A program made the position numbers and the translations under genes. Shown in pieces: positions 1 through 8,537 of a stretch of DNA of 64,000 bases. The stretch's first letter is position 1. Every line of letters starts with the position of its first letter. Source of the stretch: Patulibacter sp. SYSU D01012 (GTDB taxonomy: Bacteria > Actinomycetota > Thermoleophilia > Solirubrobacterales > Solirubrobacteraceae); assembly GCF_017916475.1 (NCBI RefSeq), contig NZ_JAFMTB010000002.1:682001-746000 (forward strand), in the 5' to 3' direction. The notes beneath the pieces were generated by a model. That model was not told where the DNA came from. It made no database searches and saw nothing but the letters and a program-made list of their open reading frames with translations.

Positions 1-476
1 GCGGTCGCGGCGGACTCGGGGAACTCGCCGATCGCGGCCGTCTTCACGACGCGCCGGTCGACGTCCGTGCCCAGCACGGTGACGGTGGTGCCGGCGGGCG
101 CCGCGTCGCGGCACACGGCCGCGGCGGTGTACGCCTCGGCGCCGATCGAGCAGCCGGCGCTCCAGATGCGGATGCGGCCGGTCTTGGCCAGCTCGGGCAC
201 GAGCTCCTCGGCCATCAGCTTCCACTGCTCGGGCGAGCGCCAGAGCGACGACACGTTGATCGTCACGCGGTCGAGGAACGAGTCGAGCTCGGCCGGGTCC
301 TTGCGCAGGACGCGCAGGTACTCGTTCAGGTCGGTCACGCCGATCCGCCGCGCGTGCGTGCGGATCCGGCGCTCCATCTGGACGCGCTTGTAGCGCGACA
401 GGTCGATCCCGCTGAGCGTGCGGACGCCCTTGCAGAGCTCGAGGTAGTCGTCGCGGACCGCGGTCTCGGGGGTCAT
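1..476 (-). CDS. cheR: CheR chemotaxis methyltransferase (3' end cut off)
   Basis: Transfers methyl groups from S-adenosylmethionine to glutamates on chemoreceptors, the adaptation arm opposite CheB, in the cytoplasm. The first 158 residues are present: an all-helical CheR N-domain (about 1-75) with the motif TINVSSLWR, then the start of the SAM-binding fold (SAGCSIGAEAY, about 106-116). Family members are about 270 residues, so roughly 110 are lost beyond the window edge. The ATG overlaps the cheB stop codon (ATGA), so translation is coupled. Last gene seen in a motA-motB-fliL-fliN-cheW-cheB-cheR run. Confidence 0.93.
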   Translation of the reverse strand, partial: MTPETAVRDDYLELCKGVRTLSGIDLSRYKRVQMERRIRTHARRIGVTDLNEYLRVLRKDPAELDSFLDRVTINVSSLWRSPEQWKLMAEELVPELAKTGRIRIWSAGCSIGAEAYTAAAVCRDAAPAGTTVTVLGTDVDRRVVKTAAIGEFPESAAT

Positions 477-1585
477 CGGAGGCTCCTCACGGGCGAGCCG
501 GCGTGCTCGGCCACCGCGGCGGCGAGCTCCGGCAGGGGCAGGACGGCGTCGGCCAGGCCGGCCTCCGCGACGGCGCGCGGCATGCCGTAGACCGTCGCGG
601 TGTCGGCGGACTCGACCAGGATCGTGCCGCCGTGCTTGCGCACGAGCTGGGCGCCGTCGTGGCCGTCCCGGCCCATGCCGGTCAGCACGACGAGCAGCAC
701 CCGGTCGCGGAAGCGCTTGGCGATGTCCGCGATCGTGTGGTCCGCGCGCGGGCGGAGGCCGCCGACGGGCGGCTCCAGGGTGTTGTGCAGCGTGCCGCCG
801 TCGTCCACCCGCAGGTGGAAGCCGCCCGGCGCGACGAGGATCGTCCCGGGGTCGAGCTCGTCGCCGTCCTCCGCCTCGCGCACCGAGATCCGCGACGTGC
901 GGTCCAGGCGCTCGGCGAGCGAGCGGGTGAAGCCCGGCGGCATGTGCTGCACCAGGAGGGTGCCGGCGCCGAGGGTGGCGGGCAGCTCGGGGATGAGCGT
1001 GGCCAGGGCCTTCGGGCCGCCGGTGGAGGAGGCGATGACGACGACGCGATCGCGGCCGGAGGCCGTGACGGCGCGGCGCGCGGCGCGGACGCCGCTCGCG
1101 GCCGGGGTCGGGGCCGGGGTCGGGGTCGACCCGGTCGGCGCGCCGAGCGGGCGGCGGGCCCGCGCGGCCGGGCCGCCGCGGCGGCTCTCGGCGGCGGCCG
1201 CGACCTTCTCCGCGAGCTCGCGGGTGAAGGAGCGCAGGCCACCGGCCTCGGGCTTGGCGACGAGGTCGAACGCGCCGGCGGTCAGGGCGTCGACGGCGGT
1301 CGCGCCCTCGGCGGGCGAGAACGCGGAGACGACGACGACCGGGATCGCGGGGGCCTCGCCCTGCGCCATCCGGCGGAGGACCTCGAGGCCCCCCATCTTC
1401 GGCATGGTCAGGTCGAGCGCGAGGACGTCGGGACGCTCGTCGCGGACGAGCTCCAGGGCCTCTACGCCGTCGCGGGCGCGACCGACGACCTCGAACCCGG
1501 CGCTCTCGAGCGCGCGCCCCACGAGGGCGCGCATCAGGCCGGAGTCGTCGGCGAGGCCGACGCGGATGGACGGGACGGGCGGCAC
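473..1585 (-). CDS. cheB: CheB receptor methylesterase/glutamine deamidase
   Basis: Removes methyl groups from chemoreceptors and deamidates receptor glutamines when phosphorylated by CheA. The protein has 370 residues. An N-terminal receiver domain (about 6-125) shows the acidic pair D13/D14 and phospho-acceptor D58 in ALDLTMPKMGG. A linker rich in Pro/Ala/Arg follows (about 135-175), then a C-terminal esterase domain with the triad motifs SSTGGP (Ser), QHMPPGF (His) and GMGRDG (Asp). Length and order are normal for the family. It lies 3 bases after cheW and overlaps cheR by 4 bases. CheA and CheY are not in the window. Confidence 0.97.
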   Translation of the reverse strand: MPPVPSIRVGLADDSGLMRALVGRALESAGFEVVGRARDGVEALELVRDERPDVLALDLTMPKMGGLEVLRRMAQGEAPAIPVVVVSAFSPAEGATAVDALTAGAFDLVAKPEAGGLRSFTRELAEKVAAAAESRRGGPAARARRPLGAPTGSTPTPAPTPAASGVRAARRAVTASGRDRVVVIASSTGGPKALATLIPELPATLGAGTLLVQHMPPGFTRSLAERLDRTSRISVREAEDGDELDPGTILVAPGGFHLRVDDGGTLHNTLEPPVGGLRPRADHTIADIAKRFRDRVLLVVLTGMGRDGHDGAQLVRKHGGTILVESADTATVYGMPRAVAEAGLADAVLPLPELAAAVAEHAGSPVRSLR

Positions 1586-1588
1586 GGG

Positions 1589-2125
1589 CTAGGCCAGGAC
1601 GGCGGCGGTCTCGGCTTCGACGACCTGCGACGAGGCGGCGGCCTCGGCGGCGGCGTCGAGGTCGATCTGCGTGTCGTCGCGCAGCAGGGCGACGGCGTCC
1701 AGCAGGACGACGAGGCGCTGGCCGACGCGGACGACGCCGGCGACGGCCGGCGAGGCGGCGCGCGGGCGGTCGACCTTCGAGATGTCGACGGTCAGGACCT
1801 CGGTGACGTCGTCGACGACGATGCCGACCGGGCCCTCGCCCGCGTCGATCATGATGATCTTCGTGGGCTCGTCCTTGCTCGGCGGCAGGCCGAGGCGCTG
1901 GCCGACGTCGTGGACCGGGACGATCGCGCCACGGAGGGCGATGACGCCGCGGACGGCCGCCTGGCTCGCGGCCACGGAGCGCGGCTCGGTGTACCGGATG
2001 ATCTCCTGGACCTGCTCGATCGGGAGGGCGTACTCCTCGGCCCCGAACGTGAAGGCCACGAGCTGCTGGGGATCTGTTGCGATGCTCATCGTCTCTGCCT
2101 CAGGTGGGTTGGTCGATTCAGTCAT
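1589..2125 (-). CDS. cheW: CheW chemotaxis coupling protein
   Basis: Scaffold that links chemoreceptor tips to the CheA kinase. The CheW fold begins at [17 protein letters not shown] and includes [20 protein letters not shown] and [11 protein letters not shown]. From the ATG at 2125 the protein has 178 residues and overlaps the fliN stop by 8 bases. A second ATG at 2089 (MSIATDP) gives 166 residues. The first ATG lies inside a sigma-28-like -10 element (2122-2129), so mRNA made from that internal promoter can only use the 2089 start. Both starts may be used. Confidence 0.93.
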   Translation of the reverse strand: MTESTNPPEAETMSIATDPQQLVAFTFGAEEYALPIEQVQEIIRYTEPRSVAASQAAVRGVIALRGAIVPVHDVGQRLGLPPSKDEPTKIIMIDAGEGPVGIVVDDVTEVLTVDISKVDRPRAASPAVAGVVRVGQRLVVLLDAVALLRDDTQIDLDAAAEAAASSQVVEAETAAVLA

Positions 2126-2507
2126 CGGCCGCCTCGGACGCCCCTTGAGGCGCCGCGGCAACCTGTCCAGCGGCCGCGTGGACGCCGTCCGCAGACGCGG
2201 CGGGAGCGCCCTCCACGACCATCTCCGTCACGCGCAGCGCGAACTCCTCGTCGACCACGACGACCTCGCCGCGGGCGATCTGCTTGCCCCCGGCGAGCAG
2301 GTCGACGGGCTCGCCGGCCAGGCGGCGGAGCTCGACGATGGAGCCCGGGCCCAGGCGCAACGCCTGGCCGAGCGTCATGACGGTGCGGCCGATCTCGACG
2401 GTCAGCTCGACGGGGACGTCGTGCAGCCGCGAGAGGTCGTCGGCGGCGCCGGGGGCGCCGGCCCGCGGGGCCAGCTCCTCGTCGGCGGCCCAGTCCATGG
2501 TCTCCAC
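2118..2507 (-). CDS. fliN: FliN flagellar switch protein
   Basis: Part of the C-ring switch complex that sets rotation direction and docks export substrates. The protein has 129 residues. A SpoA/FliN domain (about 27-97) is clear from [19 protein letters not shown] and [29 protein letters not shown]. An Ala-rich tail of about 30 residues follows the domain, which most FliN proteins lack. It sits 9 bases after fliL and overlaps cheW. FliM is absent from the window, so FliN is separated from its usual partner gene here. Confidence 0.92.
   Translation of the reverse strand: METMDWAADEELAPRAGAPGAADDLSRLHDVPVELTVEIGRTVMTLGQALRLGPGSIVELRRLAGEPVDLLAGGKQIARGEVVVVDEEFALRVTEMVVEGAPAASADGVHAAAGQVAAAPQGASEAADD
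2122..2149 (-). promoter_or_regulatory. Internal sigma-28-like promoter before cheW
   Basis: On the minus strand: CTCAAG, 14 bases, GCCGATGA, lying inside the 3' end of fliN. The -10 contains the first candidate cheW ATG. A transcript from here would begin about 25 bases before the second ATG (2089). Confidence 0.75.
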
Positions 2508-2516
2508 GGGGTGCTC

Positions 2517-2945
2517 CTACTGGACGGTGACGTCGGGGAACAGCACGTCGTGGACGTGCAGGTCCGTCTTCTTCGTGAGCGCCTTCTTGACCGCCTTCTT
2601 GACGGTCTCGCGCGACTCGGCGTTCGCGAGCACGTCGCCCTTGACGGAGCTGACGACGTCGGTGATGACGTCGCGGACGACGGCCTCCTCGGCCATCGTG
2701 CCGTAGCCCTCGGGCGGGCTGGCGTGGCCGTCAGCGGCGTGCGGCTCCTCCTCGAGGACCAGCGCCGCCATGAACTTCGCGTACCTCCCGTCCGCCAGGT
2801 TCACGAGGAACTCCTTCGGCAGCACGTACACGACGCCGTCGACCTTGGGCTTCTCCGCGTCCGCCGGCTTCGCGAGCACGAACTTGTAGCCGAGGCCGGC
2901 CACGGCGAGCAGCGCGACGACGACGATGATGAGCTTCTTGTTCAT
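2517..2945 (-). CDS. fliL: FliL basal-body-associated membrane protein
   Basis: FliL proteins surround the stator and support motor torque. The protein has 142 residues, with one N-terminal membrane helix (about 4-22, LIIVVVALLAVAGLGYKFV) and an extracytoplasmic FliL domain beginning at VYVLPKEFLVNLADGRYAKF. The C-terminal segment carries the expected basic helix (ESRETVKKAVKKALTKK) and ends in FPDVTVQ, like the family's terminal FTDFVVQ motif. It starts 4 bases after motB, which fits a stator-associated role. Confidence 0.9.
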   Translation of the reverse strand: MNKKLIIVVVALLAVAGLGYKFVLAKPADAEKPKVDGVVYVLPKEFLVNLADGRYAKFMAALVLEEEPHAADGHASPPEGYGTMAEEAVVRDVITDVVSSVKGDVLANAESRETVKKAVKKALTKKTDLHVHDVLFPDVTVQ

Positions 2946-2949
2946 TGGG

Positions 2950-3798
2950 TCAGGGGGTGGGAGTCGTGGACGGGACGATCGACGGGGCTGCGTTCTGCAG
3001 CCGGGTCAGGGCGATCTCGACGCGCCGGTTGCGGCTGCGTCCCCAGGCCGTCGCGTTGCTGCGGCGCGGCTCCTCGGAGCCGTAGCCGGTGGCGGACAGC
3101 CGGTTGCCGGGGATGGACTCCCCGGCCAGCACGCGCACGACGCTCGTCGCGCGGGCGGCGGAGAGCTCCCAGTTGTCCGGGTAGCGCCCCGTGCTGATCG
3201 GCACGGTGTCGGTGTGGCCGTCGACGGTGATCGGGTGCTTCGTGTCCAGGCGCAGGACCTGTCCCACGACGCCGATCAGGGCGCGGCCCTTCGGCTGCAG
3301 CACGGACTCGCCCGAGCTGAAGAGGATGTCGTCGGTGATGACGCGGACCACGAGCCCGCGGCGCTCGACGGACGTCTCGACGCGGCGGCCCAGGCCCTTC
3401 TCGCGCAGGCGGTCGTCGAGGCGGCGCTTCAGCGTCTGCAGCTCGTCCTCCTCGCGCCGGGCCGCGGCGGCGGCGCGGGCCTGGGAGGGCAGCTCGTCGT
3501 CCTTGATGGCCTCGGGGGTCACCGGGGCGATCGCCGCGGCGGCCGCCAGCGGGGTCTTCGTGTCTCCCCCGCCGCCGCCGTCCTTGCGGATCGATCCGCC
3601 GCCGGTGAGCACCTTGCCGGTGAACGCCTGCTGCAGGCCGATGGAGAGCTGCTCGAACTTCTCCTCGTCGACGGACGCGACGGCGAACATGCAGATGAAG
3701 AGCGCCACGAGCAGCGTGAGCATGTCGGCGTACGTGAGCAGCCACCGCTCGTGGTTCTCGGCCTTCGGCGCGCCGCCACGGCGGCCTCCGCCGCTCAT
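2950..3798 (-). CDS. motB: MotB stator protein
   Basis: Forms the proton-driven stator with MotA and anchors it to peptidoglycan. The protein has 282 residues. One membrane helix near the N terminus carries the proton-binding aspartate (D25 in LTYADMLTLLVALF). A linker and a C-terminal OmpA-like peptidoglycan-binding domain follow (VDGHTDTVP, NWELSAARAT, RRVEIAL). The ATG at 3798 overlaps the motA stop (ATGA), so MotA and MotB are translationally coupled. The aspartate with TYADM fits a proton rather than a sodium stator, but this is not proven. Confidence 0.96.
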   Translation of the reverse strand: MSGGGRRGGAPKAENHERWLLTYADMLTLLVALFICMFAVASVDEEKFEQLSIGLQQAFTGKVLTGGGSIRKDGGGGGDTKTPLAAAAAIAPVTPEAIKDDELPSQARAAAAARREEDELQTLKRRLDDRLREKGLGRRVETSVERRGLVVRVITDDILFSSGESVLQPKGRALIGVVGQVLRLDTKHPITVDGHTDTVPISTGRYPDNWELSAARATSVVRVLAGESIPGNRLSATGYGSEEPRRSNATAWGRSRNRRVEIALTRLQNAAPSIVPSTTPTP

Positions 3799-4610
3799 GC
3801 GGCCTGACGCTGCGCGTCGCCGGTCGCGGCGGCCCCGCCCTCGCCGCCGCCGGCCGAGGGCCGGACGGAGGGGGCGATGTACGTCTCGAGGCGCTCGGAG
3901 ATGATGCGGGGGTTCTCGCCGGCCTGGATGGCCAGGGCGCCCTCCATCGTCATCTCGCGCAGCTCGATCTCCTGCTTCGACATGCCCTCGAGGCGGTTGC
4001 CGACCGGCAGGAAGAAGATGTTGGCGACGCCGACGCCGAAGACGGTGGCGACGAACGCGGACGCGATCGCCTCGCCGAGCTTCTCCGGCTCGCTGAGGTA
4101 GCCGAGCGCGTGCATCAGGCCGAGGACGGCGCCGATGATGCCGATGGTCGGGGCGAACCCGCCGGCCTTCTCGAACATGCCGACGCCCTGGGCGTGGCGG
4201 GCGTGCATCGCGTCGATCTCGGACTCCAGGACCGCGCGGAGCGCGGCGGCCTCGGTGCCGTCGACGACGAGCTGGACCGCCTTGCGGGAGAACGGGTCGG
4301 CGATGTCCTTGGCGGGGCCCTCCAGGGAGAGGAGGCCGTCCTTGCGCGCCTGCTCGGCGTAGCCGACGAGCTCGGTGGCGCGGGCGCCCAGGTCGGGCGC
4401 CTCGCCCGAGATCGCCTTCTTGACGAGGGCGGGGAACCGTTTGAAGACGTCCATCCCGACGGCCGCCAGGGTGACGCCGGCGGTGCCGACGAACACGATC
4501 AGGATCGCCGGGATGTTCATGAGGGTCCCGAGCGGGGTGCCCTCGATGAGCGCGCCGCCGAGGATGCCGAGGAGGGCCAGTCCGATGCCGATGCCTGTCG
4601 CTGCCTTCAT
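3795..4610 (-). CDS. motA: MotA stator protein
   Basis: Membrane channel subunit of the flagellar stator. The protein has 271 residues. Four membrane helices are visible: about 5-23, 32-53, 147-167 (FAPTIGIIGAVLGLMHAL, with the conserved proline) and 182-204. The large cytoplasmic loop between helices 2 and 3 holds charged residues that meet FliG. A sigma-28-like promoter at 4620-4647 ends its -10 element only 9 bases before the ATG, so the mRNA is probably leaderless. There is no clear Shine-Dalgarno sequence. Start of the motA-cheR operon. Confidence 0.97.
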   Translation of the reverse strand: MKAATGIGIGLALLGILGGALIEGTPLGTLMNIPAILIVFVGTAGVTLAAVGMDVFKRFPALVKKAISGEAPDLGARATELVGYAEQARKDGLLSLEGPAKDIADPFSRKAVQLVVDGTEAAALRAVLESEIDAMHARHAQGVGMFEKAGGFAPTIGIIGAVLGLMHALGYLSEPEKLGEAIASAFVATVFGVGVANIFFLPVGNRLEGMSKQEIELREMTMEGALAIQAGENPRIISERLETYIAPSVRPSAGGGEGGAAATGDAQRQAA

Positions 4611-4619
4611 CGCCCCCGG

Positions 4620-4647
4620 TCATCGGCCGTGGGCGCGAGATCTTCAA
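4620..4647 (-). promoter_or_regulatory. Sigma-28-like promoter of motA operon
   Basis: On the minus strand: TTGAAG, 14 bases, GCCGATGA. The -10 element ends 9 bases before the motA ATG. Spacing is identical to eight other sites in the flagellar island. Confidence 0.85.
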
Positions 4648-4777
4648 CAATCCCGGGAAGGTGGACGAACGGCGTTCGGGGGCGCGGCCGCACCGGCCGC
4701 GTCGAGCCGCCGGGGCGGGGCCGTCCGCGACCGTGGGCCGCCGTGGCGGCCGTGGGCGGCCGCGGCGCCGTGGGCCG

Positions 4778-5023
4778 CTAGCGGGGCCGGCTGAACGGCA
4801 GGACGTTGGGGTCCAGGCCGATCTGCCGGAAGGCGTCGACCAGGAGCCCGCTGCGCCACTTCGCGATCGCGTCGCGGATCTGCGTGGGGCTCTCGACCAC
4901 GGCGATGTGCGCGCCGGACGTCAGGGTGACGATCGTGTCGGGGTTCGCCTCGACGGACTGGATCAGGTCGGGGTTCAGGTGGAAGGGCTGCGGCTCGCGG
5001 CCCAGGCGGTGCAGGAGGATCAC
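4778..5023 (-). CDS. flbD: FlbD/SwrD-family flagellar protein
   Basis: Small protein of 81 residues. It starts with MILLHRLGREPQPFHLNPDLIQSV and contains the family's VEANPDTIVTLTSG core, then a C-terminal helix (QIRDAIAKWR). In Bacillus the homologue SwrD raises motor power. Its place between flgE and motA is the usual one. It lies 88 bases after flgE. The 130 bases after it, up to the motA promoter, show no gene. The start is clear because the N terminus MI-L-x-RL is conserved. Confidence 0.9.
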   Translation of the reverse strand: MILLHRLGREPQPFHLNPDLIQSVEANPDTIVTLTSGAHIAVVESPTQIRDAIAKWRSGLLVDAFRQIGLDPNVLPFSRPR

Positions 5024-5111
5024 GGTGCCTCGCGGGATGGGTGGGTACGACGCGGGCCCCGCGACCGGATCGGCCGGCGGGGCCCGCGCACCGCACGATG
5101 AGTGTGGAGCG

Positions 5112-5981
5112 TCAGCGCTTCATGTTGACGACGTCCTGCAGCATCTCATCCGACGCGGTGATCACGCGGGAGTTGGCCTGGAAGCCGCGCTGCGCCGAGA
5201 TCATCGTCGTGAACTCGCTGGCCAGGTCGACGTTGCTCATCTCGAGCGCGCCGGACATGACGCCGGCGTTGCCGTCGGCGGCGGCCGGACCGGTCGTGAC
5301 GGCGCCGGAGTTCGCGGTCGCGGACCACAGCGTGCCGCCGTCGCGGTTCAGGCCGGCCTGGTTGGGGAAGCGGCTGATGGCGAGGTAGCCACCGACGACG
5401 CGCGTGCCGTCGGCCGCGCCGCCGGAGTGGTCGACGTAGGACACGGCGCCGTCGGCGCCGACGGCGATGTCGGACGCCTTGTTCGGCAGCTTGAGCATGC
5501 CGGGGCCGGCGCCGACGTTCGGGCCGCCGGCGGCCGCCGGCGGGTACGCCAGGACGTACAGGCCCTCGCGCGTGGTCAGGTAGCCGTCGGCGGTGGTGGT
5601 CATCGCGCCGGCGCGGGTGTACTGGAAGGACTCGGCGGCCGGCAGCGGCTGACCCGGCGTGCCCTTCGAGACGGTGAAGAAGCCCTCGCCCTGCAGCGCC
5701 AGGTCGAGCGGGTTGCCGGTCATCTGCGTCGACGAGCCGGACATGAGGTTGTCGACGGACGCGACCTTCACGCCCAGGCCGACCTGCAGGCCGTTGGTGC
5801 CGGCGGTGTCCTGCGTGGCGCCGGACGCGCCGCGGATCGACTGCGAGAGGTTGTCGGAGAACGTCGCCCGGGCGGCCTTGTAGCCGACGGTGTTGACGTT
5901 CGCCAGGTTGTTGGCCGTGACGTCGAGCAGCGTCTGGTGGGCCTTCAGGCCGCTGATCGAGCTGTACATGCCGCGGATCAT
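5112..5981 (-). CDS. flgE: FlgE flagellar hook protein (short form)
   Basis: Builds the universal joint between rod and filament. The protein has 289 residues. The N-terminal rod/hook signature reads SISGLKAHQTLLDVTANNLANVNTVGYK, then the FlgE/F/G core (NPLDLALQGEGFFTV) and the C-terminal coiled helix (GALEMSNVDLASEFTTMISAQRGFQANSRVI). Many hook proteins have 400 or more residues, so the outer D2-type domain is small or missing. It lies 10 bases after flgD, the hook cap, which supports hook rather than rod identity. Confidence 0.9.
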   Translation of the reverse strand: MIRGMYSSISGLKAHQTLLDVTANNLANVNTVGYKAARATFSDNLSQSIRGASGATQDTAGTNGLQVGLGVKVASVDNLMSGSSTQMTGNPLDLALQGEGFFTVSKGTPGQPLPAAESFQYTRAGAMTTTADGYLTTREGLYVLAYPPAAAGGPNVGAGPGMLKLPNKASDIAVGADGAVSYVDHSGGAADGTRVVGGYLAISRFPNQAGLNRDGGTLWSATANSGAVTTGPAAADGNAGVMSGALEMSNVDLASEFTTMISAQRGFQANSRVITASDEMLQDVVNMKR

Positions 5982-5991
5982 GGGCGGGCTC

Positions 5992-6480
5992 CTAGTTGGG
6001 GGTGGCCGCCGACGAGCCGGCGGAGGGGGTGGACGGGCTGGAGGGCGTCTCCGACACGGAGATCACCGAGCTGGGCGCGATGCCGGTGGCGCCGCCGATC
6101 GTGAGCGTCGGCACGCCCTTCTCGAACGTGACGCTCGTGACGACGCCGGTGTGGCTGCCGCCGTCGCGGTCCTGGTACGTGACGGTGCGGCCCGACAGCG
6201 CGAGCGCCTGAGAGGACGCCTGCGCGTTGAGCTGCATCGTCGAGATGTCGCCGAGGTTGGTGATCTGCTCGAGCGTGGTGAACTGCGCCATCTGCGCGAG
6301 GAACGCCGTGTCGTCGACCGGCTTGAGCGGGTCCTGGTGACGCAGCTGCGTCGTCATGAGCTTGAGGAACGCGTCCTTGCTCAGACCCGCCTTCTCGCTG
6401 GCGCTGGACGCGGGCGAGCTCGGGCTGGTGGGCGACGTGGCGGCGGAGGCGCCGACGCCTTGGGTGGGGATCGTGGTCAT
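5992..6480 (-). CDS. flgD: FlgD hook-capping protein
   Basis: Scaffold that caps the growing hook. The protein has 162 residues. The conserved N-terminal region (about 31-85) reads LSKDAFLKLMTTQLRHQDPLKPVDDTAFLAQMAQFTTLEQI. After it comes a compact segment with GRTVTYQDRDGG and a Ser/Pro/Thr-rich tail. The usual FlgD Ig-like/Tudor C-domain is reduced, giving a protein shorter than the 220-residue enteric form. It lies 9 bases after fliK. Confidence 0.94.
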   Translation of the reverse strand: MTTIPTQGVGASAATSPTSPSSPASSASEKAGLSKDAFLKLMTTQLRHQDPLKPVDDTAFLAQMAQFTTLEQITNLGDISTMQLNAQASSQALALSGRTVTYQDRDGGSHTGVVTSVTFEKGVPTLTIGGATGIAPSSVISVSETPSSPSTPSAGSSAATPN

Positions 6481-6489
6481 CGGTCCTCG

Positions 6490-7890
6490 TCAGGCGAGCA
6501 CGTCCACCAGCGCCCCGTGCGGGAGCGCGAGCGTCGTGCGGCGGTCGGTGGGGTCGTCGGGAAGGTCGGTGGTGGCCGTGGACGCGCCGCGGCGGCCCTG
6601 GCCGTCGGGGGCGTCGCCGGAGCGCTCGCCCGCGGGGTCGCGGCGGTCGCGGCCCCCGGTGGTGGCGTCGTCGATCTGCAGGCGCAGGAGCGTGACGCCC
6701 TGGTCCTCCAGCTGGCGGCGCAGGTCGTCGCCGGCCTGCTGCAGCGCGCGGGCCGCGTCGGCGCCCTCGGCGGTCAGGCGGGCGTCGATGCCCAGCGCCG
6801 TGTGGCGCAGGTGGATCTCGATGCCGCCGAGCGACTCGGGCCGCAGCGTCAGGCGCGCGTGCGTGGTGCCGCGGCGCGCGAGCACCTCGAGCGCGACGGC
6901 CGTGGTGGACGCCGTCCGGGCCAGGCCCTCGGCGTGCGTGGTCGGCGCGGTCGGCGCCGCGGGGGTCGCGGGCGCCACGGGCGCGGCGGCCACGGGCGGG
7001 GCGGTCGGCGCCGGAGCGGCGACCGGCGGCGCCGGCGCCTGGGCGGCCGGCGCGGTCGCCGCGGGGCGCTCGCGCTCCGCGGTCGGGGCCGGCGTGCCGG
7101 TGCTCGGCGCCGGCGCCGAGGCCGCGAGCGGCGTGCCGGCGGCGCGGAGGGCGTCCGACGCCGGGCCCGAGGCCGCGGTCGGCGCGGCGGCGCCCTCGCC
7201 CGTGGGGCGACGGTCGCCGTCCGGCCGGCCGCCGGTGCCGGGCTCGCCGGCGGACGCGCCGTCGGCGACGGACGGGCCGGCCTGGGCCACGGCCGCGTCG
7301 GCCGGGGCGGCCGGCGTCGCGCCGTCCTGGTCCGGGGCGGCGGACGCGGGGCCGGGCGCCGGGGCGGCGTCGGCGACGGTCGGCGGGGCGGCGGGGGGCA
7401 CGACGGCGGCCGGATCGGCGAGGGCCGCGGACGGCGAGCCGGTCGTCGGCACGGGGGTCTCCCCCGCCCCGACGGCGGGCGCCGGCGTGGCGACCGCGGC
7501 GGCCGCGGCCGGGATGCCGGTCGCCGCGGCGTCGGCGGGCGGCTCGAGCAGCGCGGCGCCGGTCGGCACCGTGGTGGCGGGCACGACGGTGGCCGTCACG
7601 GGCACGGCGACGGGCGCCGCCGCGACGGGCGTGGCCGCGTCGGCCGCGGCCGACGCGTCGTCGGCGGCCGCGTCGGCGTCCCCGCCGGTCGCGGCGTCGT
7701 CGGCGCGCCCCGCGGCGGGGCCGGTCGTCCCGGGCCGGGGCCGCGCCGGCGCCTGGGGCGCGGCCGCGTCCGCGGCGCCGAGGGCGCCGTCGAGCAGGTC
7801 GGAGAAGCCGCCGGCCGGATCGGGCCGGTCGGCCGCGCGCCGGGCGGCCGCGGGGGCCGGCCGGGCGTCGACGGCGCCGACGCCGCTCAT
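6490..7890 (-). CDS. fliK: FliK hook-length control protein
   Basis: Secreted ruler that stops hook growth and switches export specificity. The protein has 466 residues. About 330 residues of low-complexity Ala/Pro/Thr/Gly sequence form the expected extended ruler. The C-terminal Flg_hook domain (about 345-425) shows [20 protein letters not shown] and [17 protein letters not shown]. The ATG at 7890 overlaps the transglycosylase stop (ATGA). The sequence is extremely biased (Ala, Pro), as in other high-GC FliK proteins. Confidence 0.93.
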   Translation of the reverse strand: MSGVGAVDARPAPAAARRAADRPDPAGGFSDLLDGALGAADAAAPQAPARPRPGTTGPAAGRADDAATGGDADAAADDASAAADAATPVAAAPVAVPVTATVVPATTVPTGAALLEPPADAAATGIPAAAAAVATPAPAVGAGETPVPTTGSPSAALADPAAVVPPAAPPTVADAAPAPGPASAAPDQDGATPAAPADAAVAQAGPSVADGASAGEPGTGGRPDGDRRPTGEGAAAPTAASGPASDALRAAGTPLAASAPAPSTGTPAPTAERERPAATAPAAQAPAPPVAAPAPTAPPVAAAPVAPATPAAPTAPTTHAEGLARTASTTAVALEVLARRGTTHARLTLRPESLGGIEIHLRHTALGIDARLTAEGADAARALQQAGDDLRRQLEDQGVTLLRLQIDDATTGGRDRRDPAGERSGDAPDGQGRRGASTATTDLPDDPTDRRTTLALPHGALVDVLA

Positions 7891-8537
7891 GCGCGCACCG
7901 CGCCGTTCTGGGGACCGAGGATCGTGGCCACGTAGTGCTGGGTCTCGGGGTAGGGGGGCACGCCGCCGTAGCGCTGGACCGCGCCCGGGCCGGCGTTGTA
8001 GGCGGCGAGCGCCTTCCGGTAGTCGCCGCCGAAGCGGTCGAGCTGCTGGCGCAGGTACTTCGCGCCGCCCTCGAGCGACTGCGCGGGGTCCGTCAGGTCG
8101 CGCACGCCGAGGGTCGCGGCGGTGCCGGGCATGAGCTGGCACAGGCCGCGCGCGCCGGCGGACGACCCGGCGTTCGGATCGAACCCGGACTCCTGGCGCA
8201 CGAGGTTGGTGAAGATCTGCGGGTCGAGCCCGTGGCGCGCGGCGGCCGCGCGGATCAGCGGGGCGTACTGCCCCCCGTCGCCGCCGCTCGACGGCACGCC
8301 GGCCGGCACGTCGCCGGCTGCGCCGGTGGCGCCGGTGGCGCCTGCGGCCCCGGTCGCGGGCAGCGCCGTGGCGTCCGCGGGGGCCGGGGTACCGTCGCCG
8401 GTCAGGCCGGCGGGGACCACGGGGCTCGCCTGCGCGGACTGCAGGACCGAGCGGAACGCGCCGTCGGGCGGCGTCGTGGCGCGCTGGACGAGCGACTGGA
8501 TCTCCGCCACGCGGGCGGCGATGGCGGCGACGCTCAC
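7887..8537 (-). CDS. Lytic transglycosylase (SLT domain), flagellar
   Basis: Predicted to cut peptidoglycan so the rod can pass the wall. The protein has 216 residues. The N terminus (1-90) is low complexity, rich in Ala/Gly/Thr. The SLT/GEWL domain (about 92-210) has the catalytic glutamate in [29 protein letters not shown] and the AYNAGPGAV motif. There is no clear signal peptide, so it may leave through the flagellar export gate. GTG start overlapping the fliJ stop. Because FlgJ in this cluster has no muramidase domain, this enzyme is the likely substitute (inference). Confidence 0.9.
   Translation of the reverse strand: MSVAAIAARVAEIQSLVQRATTPPDGAFRSVLQSAQASPVVPAGLTGDGTPAPADATALPATGAAGATGATGAAGDVPAGVPSSGGDGGQYAPLIRAAAARHGLDPQIFTNLVRQESGFDPNAGSSAGARGLCQLMPGTAATLGVRDLTDPAQSLEGGAKYLRQQLDRFGGDYRKALAAYNAGPGAVQRYGGVPPYPETQHYVATILGPQNGAVRA

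Noticed and set aside
473-500. Sigma-28-like site before cheR
   Set aside because: TCCGATGA is present but overlaps the start codon, and no CTCAAG-like -35 lies at the right distance.
503-2380. Long plus-strand frame opposite cheB and cheW
   Set aside because: Low-complexity translation opposite two clear genes; a shadow of GC-biased codon use.
5468-5495. CTTGAG with a TGTCGGAC partner inside flgE
   Set aside because: The -10 matches only six of eight positions, it lies deep within the gene and no gene starts after it.
6478-6505. Sigma-28-like site before flgD (TCATCGGT on the plus strand)
   Set aside because: The -10 overlaps the flgD ATG and the base pattern 14 bases away (GACGTG) does not match the -35.
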